A stretch of DNA of 64,000 nucleotides, taken from assembly GCF_016863635.1 (NCBI RefSeq), contig NZ_BOPG01000012.1:1-64000 (forward strand). Direction: 5' to 3'. Shown here one piece after another: positions 58,730-64,000 of the stretch. The first letter of the stretch is position 1. Each line of letters starts with the position of its first letter. A program made the position numbers and the translations under genes. The notes beneath the pieces were generated by a model, which worked only from the letters and a program-made list of their open reading frames with translations, was not told where the DNA came from and made no database searches. The stretch comes from Virgisporangium aurantiacum. GTDB taxonomy: Bacteria; Actinomycetota; Actinomycetes; Mycobacteriales; Micromonosporaceae.

Positions 58730-59730
58730 GTGGCTTCGTGCCTTCCGGGCTCCAGCTGCGGGTGAGACTGCGGATGGGTGAGGCGGGTGCGCTGCCGGAC
58801 GAGCGCACGGTGCAGATCCGGGGCGTCGACGACGACGATGACGCCGAGCAGGCTCGCGAAGAACAGCTGCGTGACGTATCCCGGAACCGCGGTGACCGTC
58901 ACGATCTCGGCCAGCATGGCCACCGCCAGGATCCCGCCGAGCAGACCGGGTGCGGAGCCGCGCCCGCCGGCGAGGGACACCCCACCGAGCAGGGCGGCGG
59001 CAGCGGCCACGATCAGCGGCTGAACACCGGGGTCGGGGTTCGCCGATCCCAGGCTGAAACTCAGCAGCGAGCCGCCGAGCGCCGACAGGACACCGGAGAC
59101 CACGAACGTGCCCACGATCAGACGGTCGACCCGCACGCCCGCCACCCGGCTCGCCCGCCGGTCGCCACCGATCGCGCGCAGCTCGTACCCCCACCGGGTG
59201 AAGGACAGCACGGCCGCCGCGAGGACGAAGAATCCGAGCGTGATCAGGCTTCGCGGGGAGAAGTACGTCAGCACCGTCTGGTCGACCCACAGGGTCACCG
59301 ACACGTTCGAGTAGGTCTTCGTGAGTCCACCGGACAGCGCGCTCGTGAGTCCGAGCAGGGCGATGTAGGTCGCCAGGGTGACCGGCATCGACGGCAGCCG
59401 CAGCCCGGCGATCAGACCACCCTGCAGCAGGCCGATGGCCGCCCCGGCGGCCACCGCCGCGAGCAGGCCGTAGAGGGCGTGCTCCGGCCCGACCTGAACG
59501 GTCAGCATGCCGCCGAGGGCGTACGTGCCCACCACCGACAGGTCGAACTCTCCCGCGATCATCGTCAGTCCGAGCGCGAGGGTGAGCAGACCGAGCCGCG
59601 CGAAGATCTGGAACGTGTTGTAGACGTCGAACGGGGCGACGGTCGAGTCCGTGTACGTCGGGATCAGCGCGAACGCGATGACGGTGATGGTGAGGGCCGT
59701 CGTCGGCAGGAGCACCTCGGGTCGCCTCAT
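58726..59730 (-). CDS. CUT2-type ABC permease
   Basis: 334-residue membrane protein with MIAGEFDLSVVGTYALGG, GGDRRASRVAGVRVDR and AAAALLGGVSLAGGRGSAPGLLGG, the RbsC pattern. The C-terminus is a polar tail. ATG overlaps the stop of the first permease. One of two permeases likely forming a heterodimer. Confidence 0.9.
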   Translation of the reverse strand: MRRPEVLLPTTALTITVIAFALIPTYTDSTVAPFDVYNTFQIFARLGLLTLALGLTMIAGEFDLSVVGTYALGGMLTVQVGPEHALYGLLAAVAAGAAIGLLQGGLIAGLRLPSMPVTLATYIALLGLTSALSGGLTKTYSNVSVTLWVDQTVLTYFSPRSLITLGFFVLAAAVLSFTRWGYELRAIGGDRRASRVAGVRVDRLIVGTFVVSGVLSALGGSLLSFSLGSANPDPGVQPLIVAAAAALLGGVSLAGGRGSAPGLLGGILAVAMLAEIVTVTAVPGYVTQLFFASLLGVIVVVDAPDLHRALVRQRTRLTHPQSHPQLEPGRHEAT

Positions 59731-60716
59731 GCACGGCCCTCCTTCGAACGCAGGTGCACGATGACGACGACGAACAGGACGATCAGCCCCTTGACCATGA
59801 TCTGGACTCCGGTGGAGTAGCCGCGCAGCAGCAGGATGTCCGACACGGCCGCGATCAGCACCGCGCCGGCCAGGGTGCGCAACGCGGACCCGCGCCCGCC
59901 CGCGACGGACGTGCCGCCGGCGAGGACCGCGGCGATGGCGTCGAACGTGAGCGTGCCACCGAGGTTGACGTTGGCCGACGTGTTGAAGGCGGCGGTGAAC
60001 ACGGCCGTCACCGCGAACAGGGTGCCCGCGCCGAGCCAGGCGACCGTGGTCGTCAGCCCGACCGGCAGGCCCGCGGCGCGGGCCGCCGGACGGTTCTCAC
60101 CGACGAGGTACAGCCGCCGTCCGAAGCTCGTCCGTCGGAGGCTCCACTCCACGATCAGGGCCAACGCGATCAGGACGTAGACACTCAGGGCCACGCCACC
60201 GGGTGTGGCGTTGAGGCTGTCGTATCCGGCATCGGTCGGCGACACCGTCGATCCGCCGCTGATGCCGATCGCCGTTCCCGTGATGGCGAAACTTGCCGCG
60301 ATGGTGAGGACCACCGGGTTGGCGCCGGCATAACCGACCACGGCGCCCTGGACGCCGGTGACGAGCATTCCGCACATCACGGCGATGAGCAGTGCCGGTC
60401 CCAGACCGAGCGACTGGGTCGCCAGGAAGATCATCCCGACCGCCGCGACGGTCGGCGAGATAGCCAGCGACACCGCGGACCCGCCGATCGTGATCAACGT
60501 CAGGCCGAGCGCCGCGATCCCAACCAGACTGGCCGACGTGATGATCGCCTTGGCGTTCGCCACCGTCGCGAAGCGATGGGTCGACAGGCCGACGACGACC
60601 GCCACCAGCACAGCGAGGACCACAGTCGCGGTGATGGCGATGTCGACCCGGGACCGGTGCCGGCTCCGTCCGGCCGGTGTCGCGTTGGGCCGGGTCGGTA
60701 TGGAGAGGACCTTCAC
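59727..60716 (-). CDS. CUT2-type ABC permease
   Basis: 329-residue permease with LTLITIGGSAVSLAISPTVAA where sugar permeases have GIDLSVGS; the usual Asp is replaced, which may reflect an unusual cargo. VGENRPAARAAGLPVG and IAAVLAGGTSVAGGRGSALRTLAG are standard. GTG 60716 overlaps the ATPase stop (GTGA). Confidence 0.9.
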   Translation of the reverse strand: MKVLSIPTRPNATPAGRSRHRSRVDIAITATVVLAVLVAVVVGLSTHRFATVANAKAIITSASLVGIAALGLTLITIGGSAVSLAISPTVAAVGMIFLATQSLGLGPALLIAVMCGMLVTGVQGAVVGYAGANPVVLTIAASFAITGTAIGISGGSTVSPTDAGYDSLNATPGGVALSVYVLIALALIVEWSLRRTSFGRRLYLVGENRPAARAAGLPVGLTTTVAWLGAGTLFAVTAVFTAAFNTSANVNLGGTLTFDAIAAVLAGGTSVAGGRGSALRTLAGAVLIAAVSDILLLRGYSTGVQIMVKGLIVLFVVVIVHLRSKEGRA

Positions 60717-62239
60717 GATGCCGCGCCGTGGGTCATCTCGCGAACCAGCACCGCGCCCGCCGTCGTGCCCTCGTGCCGCTGAACCGCCACGCCCTTGTGC
60801 ATCGTGACGACGACGTCGGCGAGGTCCAGCAGTTCCTCCAGGTCGGTCGAGGTGAAGAGCACCGCCACGCCCCGGTCGGCGGCCGCCCGCAGGAGGGCGT
60901 GGATCGCCGCGCGGCCACCGATGTCCACGCCCCGCGTCGGATCGTCGAGCAGCAGCACGCGGACGTCGTCGCGTCCGAGGCCGCGCCCGACGAAGACCTT
61001 CTGCTGGTTGCCGCCGCTCAGGGAGCGCACGGCGTGGTCGGCGCGCGCGGCTTCCAGGCCGCACAGCTCGACGAGCCGGGCCAATGTCGCCGACCAGACC
61101 CGGCGGTTGACCACCCCGAGCCGGGTGACGTGCGGCAGGCGGGTGGCGAGCAGGTTCCAGCTCGTCGGCTTGTCCAGAAACAACCCCTCCGACTTGCGGT
61201 CGTTGGAAACAAAGGCAATTCCGGCCCGGATCGCGGCCCGCGGCCGGCCCGGGCCGACCGCGACGCCGTCGACGGTGATGCCGGCGGTGGCCGACGGCAC
61301 GAGCCCGGCGATCGCGCGCAGCACGTCGGAGGCACCCGACCCGAGCTGACCGGCCACGGCACACACCTGGCCGGCCCGCAGGACGATGCCGAAGTCGTCG
61401 ACCCGGCCGGGCACGGACAACCCGGAGACGGCGAGCGCCTCGGCGCCATCGCCGGTGTCATCCTTGGTCCGCTTGTCCGGTCGGTGCGGCAACTCGCCCA
61501 GCATCTGCACGATGAGCGAGTCGATCGTCAGGTCGGCGACCGGCGTGGTCGCCACGACCTCGCCGTCACGCATCACCGTGACGTTGTCGCACAGGTCGAG
61601 CACCTCACCGAGCCGGTGCGAGACGAACAGGATGGCGCAGCCCGTGGTCACCACGGTGCGGACAGCCGCGTACACGTAGTCGCTCTCGACGTCGCTGAGG
61701 GTGGCGGTCGGCTCGTCGAGGATGACGAGCCTCGCGTCCTGGCCCAGTGCCCGCGCGATCTCTATCAACTGGCGCTCGCCGATGCTCAGGTCCGACAGCG
61801 GCCGGTCGAGATCGACATGGCCGAGGCCGACGCTGTCGAGCAGGGTCCGGAACCGCTTGCCGGCGGCACGTCGCCGCGTGATCCAGCGGGTCCGCACGTC
61901 TCCCAGCATCAGATTCTCGGCGACCGTGAGCGACGGGACGACGCTCAGCTCCTGGTCGACCAGCGCGATCCCGTTGCCCTGCGCGACCTGCCGGCTGCGC
62001 AGGTCGAGCACCTCGCCCCCGATGCGGATGGCCCCGCTGTCCGGTGTCTCCTGCCCGGACAGCATCTTGACGACCGTGCTCTTTCCGGCGCCGTTGTGCC
62101 CGCACAGCGCGTGGATCTCGCCGCGCGCGATGCTGAAGGACGCCCTGCGGACGGCCCGCGTGCTGCCGAAGCTCTTGGTCAGGCCCTCCGCGCGGACCAG
62201 CTCCTCGCCGGGCCGCGCGAAGGGCGCTGCCGGGTTCAC
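60713..62239 (-). CDS. CUT2-type ABC importer ATPase, two-domain
   Basis: 508 residues. Domain 1: GHNGAGKST, LSIGERQLIEIARAL, LDEPTATL. Domain 2: degenerate Walker A without Lys (GQLGSGASD), good signature LSGGNQQKVFVGRGL, and LDDPTRGVD (Asp for the catalytic Glu), so domain 2 is probably structural. GTG 62239 overlaps the binding-protein stop; the GTG at 62251 is an alternative. Confidence 0.92.
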   Translation of the reverse strand: MNPAAPFARPGEELVRAEGLTKSFGSTRAVRRASFSIARGEIHALCGHNGAGKSTVVKMLSGQETPDSGAIRIGGEVLDLRSRQVAQGNGIALVDQELSVVPSLTVAENLMLGDVRTRWITRRRAAGKRFRTLLDSVGLGHVDLDRPLSDLSIGERQLIEIARALGQDARLVILDEPTATLSDVESDYVYAAVRTVVTTGCAILFVSHRLGEVLDLCDNVTVMRDGEVVATTPVADLTIDSLIVQMLGELPHRPDKRTKDDTGDGAEALAVSGLSVPGRVDDFGIVLRAGQVCAVAGQLGSGASDVLRAIAGLVPSATAGITVDGVAVGPGRPRAAIRAGIAFVSNDRKSEGLFLDKPTSWNLLATRLPHVTRLGVVNRRVWSATLARLVELCGLEAARADHAVRSLSGGNQQKVFVGRGLGRDDVRVLLLDDPTRGVDIGGRAAIHALLRAAADRGVAVLFTSTDLEELLDLADVVVTMHKGVAVQRHEGTTAGAVLVREMTHGAAS

Positions 62240-63261
62240 GCCTTGCTGCACTGTTCCTCGAACTGCGCGACGTTCTGGGCGGTCACCCGGTCTTCCTTGA
62301 CGAGTTCCTTCTTCGGCGGGTTCTCCCCGTTGAAGTACCGGATCACGTAGTCGGCGGTCTGCTCGGCGATCGTGCCGGGGTCCTCGGTGGCGGTTCCGTA
62401 CAGGGTGCCGGCCTTGATCGCGTCGATGCCCACCTTGAAGCAGTTGCTGGCGGTGACGATGACGCCGGTCTTGCCGCCGACCTCACAGCCGGCCTGCTTC
62501 GCCGCCGCGACGATCGGGAGCGCCATGTAGTCGGCCATGCCGAAGGCGCCCTGGATACCCGAGCAGCCGTACTTGGCGAACAGCTGGGTGGCGATCTTGC
62601 CGGACAACGTCGGATCCCAGTTGCCGTCCTGGTTGTCGACGACCTTCAACCCCGGCGTCTTGGCCAACTCGGCGTCGAAAGCCTTCATCCGGTCCTGCGA
62701 CGCATACCCGGACTTGGTGCCGGTGATCACGATGATGTTGCCGGAGTCCTTGCCCTGGCCCTTCAGCCCTTCGACGAGGTTCTGGGCCGCCGCGATCCCG
62801 AGCGCCTCGTTGTCGGAGAGGACCTGCATGACGTCACCGTCGACGGACGGGTCGGGCCGGCCGTCGAAGACGAGCACGGGAATCTTCGCCTGCTTGGCCT
62901 TCTTGATCGGCACCACCGTCGAGGAGGTGTCGAGGAGGGCCGCCACGATCAGGTCGGGTTTGTTGGAGATGGCCTGGTTGAAGTTCGTCACCGCGGTGCC
63001 GGGGTCCATCGTGGTGAGGTCGACGACCTTGGCGCCCTGGGACTCGAGCTTCTTGATGAACACGCTGTTGAAGTAGGCGCCCCACGGGTTGTCCTTGCCG
63101 TAGCCGACGAAGTCGATCGTCTTGCCCTTGAGCCCGCCACTGCCCGACGTGGCCGCCTGGTCGCCGGAGGAGTCGTCTCCGCACGCGGCCGTCGTGAGCG
63201 ACACACACAGAAGGACTGCGGCCAGCGTTCGGAACCGGTGCGCGAAATGGACCTGAAACAT
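62236..63261 (-). CDS. CUT2-type substrate-binding lipoprotein
   Basis: The 341-residue lipoprotein (lipobox TTAAC, Cys about 27) has a Peripla_BP_4 fold (KTIDFVGYGKDNPWGAYFNSVFIKKL, NKPDLIVAALLDTSS, VLVFDGRPDP, IIVITGTKSGYASQDRMKAF). GGGAG lies before the ATG. It heads the operon binding protein-ATPase-permeases-ligase-cupin, so its ligand should be a compound that ends as a CoA thioester; the identity is unknown. Confidence 0.9.
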   Translation of the reverse strand: MFQVHFAHRFRTLAAVLLCVSLTTAACGDDSSGDQAATSGSGGLKGKTIDFVGYGKDNPWGAYFNSVFIKKLESQGAKVVDLTTMDPGTAVTNFNQAISNKPDLIVAALLDTSSTVVPIKKAKQAKIPVLVFDGRPDPSVDGDVMQVLSDNEALGIAAAQNLVEGLKGQGKDSGNIIVITGTKSGYASQDRMKAFDAELAKTPGLKVVDNQDGNWDPTLSGKIATQLFAKYGCSGIQGAFGMADYMALPIVAAAKQAGCEVGGKTGVIVTASNCFKVGIDAIKAGTLYGTATEDPGTIAEQTADYVIRYFNGENPPKKELVKEDRVTAQNVAQFEEQCSKA

Positions 63262-63288
63262 GCCAGACTCCCGATTTACCCGGTGCTT

Positions 63289-63302
63289 GTGATGCGCGTC
63301 AC
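63289..63302. promoter_or_regulatory. Imperfect palindrome GTGATGCGCGTCAC
   Basis: Six of seven pairs are complementary. It lies in the 132-base gap between the binding-protein gene and the GAF regulator. It shares the GTGA...TGCGC...TCAC frame with the TetR operators but is six bases shorter, so it is either a separate site or chance. Confidence 0.3.
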
Positions 63303-63393
63303 CACTCCGGGGACTTTAGGGCTGGAGAGACGCTTCGGAGAGAGACGTTCTTGCCACTGTTCATGGGCAGACGGTGTGCATATCCTCCACCGT

Positions 63394-64000
63394 GTGGAAA
63401 ACGCTGATCTCGCGTCGTATCGCATCCGGCGGGAGCGGGAGCTCGGCGCGCTGTACGCGACTGCGCGGTCGTTGACCGCTCTCGGGGAGCTCGACGCGGT
63501 GCTGGAGTCCATCGTCCGCGAGGCGCACGAGCTCGTCGGTACCGACTTCACGTACCTCTCGCTGGTCGACCCCGAGGGCGAGCTGAGGCTGAAGGCGTCG
63601 CAGGGCACGATTTCGCCGTCGTTCAACCAGGCGCACGTGCCCTCGGGAACCGGTGTCGGTGGCCGGGTCATCGCCAGCGGCGCTCCGGCCTGGGTCAGCA
63701 ACTACCTGCAGGCGCGGGATCTCCCGCACGACCGGACCTTCGACGATCTGGTCATTCCCGAGGGCATGGTGGCGTTACTGGGCGTCCCTCTCCTGGTCGG
63801 AGAGGAGGTCATCGGTGTCCTGTTCGCCGCCGACCGCACCGAGCGGCCCTTCGAGCCCGACGAGGTGGCGTTGCTGAGCGCATTCGCCGATCACGCGGCG
63901 ATCGCCCTCAACAACGCCCGGCTGTACGACGAGAGCCGGTCGGCACTCAAGCAGTTGCAGGCCGCATACCTCACGATCGAGCGCCAGGTCGCGATCATGG
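63394..64000 (+). CDS. GAF-domain sensor regulator (PucR/CdaR-like), 3' end cut by window
   Basis: The visible 202 codons start with a helix, then a GAF domain (ARSLTALGELDAVLESIVREAHELVGTDFTYLSLVD in parts, GTGVGGRVIASGAPAWVSNYL, LLGVPLLVGEEVIGVLFAADR) ending at ARLYDES and a coiled helix. This N-terminal layout is common in actinobacterial PucR-type regulators with a C-terminal HTH, which is outside the window. A GAF histidine kinase is the alternative. It has a TTA codon at 63775. The start is uncertain (GTG 63394 or 63376). Divergent from the importer operon and possibly its activator. Confidence 0.75.
   Translation, partial: MENADLASYRIRRERELGALYATARSLTALGELDAVLESIVREAHELVGTDFTYLSLVDPEGELRLKASQGTISPSFNQAHVPSGTGVGGRVIASGAPAWVSNYLQARDLPHDRTFDDLVIPEGMVALLGVPLLVGEEVIGVLFAADRTERPFEPDEVALLSAFADHAAIALNNARLYDESRSALKQLQAAYLTIERQVAIM

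Noticed and set aside
63289..63302. Third TetR operator for the 53763 repressor
   Set aside because: It is six bases shorter and lacks the ACTA/TAGT arms of the two clear sites; kept only as a weak palindrome.

Overview
The window is about 64 kb of very GC-rich DNA with GC-biased codon use, many GTG starts, ATGA/GTGA-coupled operons, ECF sigma, GGDEF, LacI, DeoR, TetR and GntR regulators, and secreted CAZymes carrying ricin-type CBM13 lectin domains. This is the profile of a saprophytic, plant-biomass-degrading actinomycete (Streptomyces/Micromonosporaceae-like); the genus cannot be fixed from the sequence. There are 55 likely protein genes, two cut by the window edges. I saw no rRNA, tRNA, CRISPR or insertion sequence.

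Region 1 (1-11 kb) is a secreted plant-polymer arsenal. It holds a GH59 galactocerebrosidase-like enzyme (partial), a GH10 xylanase, a GH141-like beta-helix enzyme followed by an ECF sigma factor with a C-terminal zinc-finger-like tail, a GH54 arabinofuranosidase and a CE1 feruloyl-esterase-like protein. All five secreted enzymes carry CBM13 modules.

Region 2 (11-21 kb) has a LacI regulator with a pair of mirror-image operators in front of a CUT1 sugar importer and two enolase-superfamily genes. The second of these is an L-fuconate dehydratase relative that has lost key active-site residues. It is followed by the C-terminal stub of a GntR regulator and then a compact CUT2 importer.

Region 3 (21-32 kb, mostly minus strand) is a pentose/hexose uptake operon resembling E. 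coli ytfQRT-yjfF (galactofuranose type), with aldose 1-epimerase, a Gfo/Idh/MocA oxidoreductase, a rhamnulokinase-like kinase and a DeoR regulator, plus a divergent GntR regulator.

Region 4 (32-46 kb) looks like a full non-phosphorylating L-fucose (or similar 6-deoxyhexose/aldose) pathway: aldo/keto reductase, lactonase, fuconate dehydratase, SDR and zinc dehydrogenases, two importers (CUT1 and CUT2) and a FadR-type GntR regulator. A palindrome, ACATCAGATGT, sits in each control region (37440, 37536, 44201) and almost unchanged at 18019, which suggests one regulon that includes the region 2 importer.

Region 5 (46-54 kb) holds a sugar-binding-domain diguanylate cyclase, a membrane protein, an ankyrin protein, a two-component system with an extra degenerate kinase-like partner, an NmrA-type oxidoreductase and a DUF1772-like membrane protein.

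Region 6 (54-63 kb) is a TetR-controlled catabolic island: SMP-30-like lactonase, LLM flavin monooxygenase, cupin, acyl-CoA synthetase and a sugar-type CUT2 importer. Two copies of the same promoter-operator (54470 and 56544) link its two ends. A GAF-domain regulator runs off the right edge.

Overall there are six carbohydrate-type ABC importers. Neither CUT1 system has its own ATPase, which suggests a shared MsiK-type ATPase elsewhere. The layout reads as degradation of arabinoxylan, pectin side chains and glycolipids outside the cell, followed by uptake and oxidation of the released sugars.
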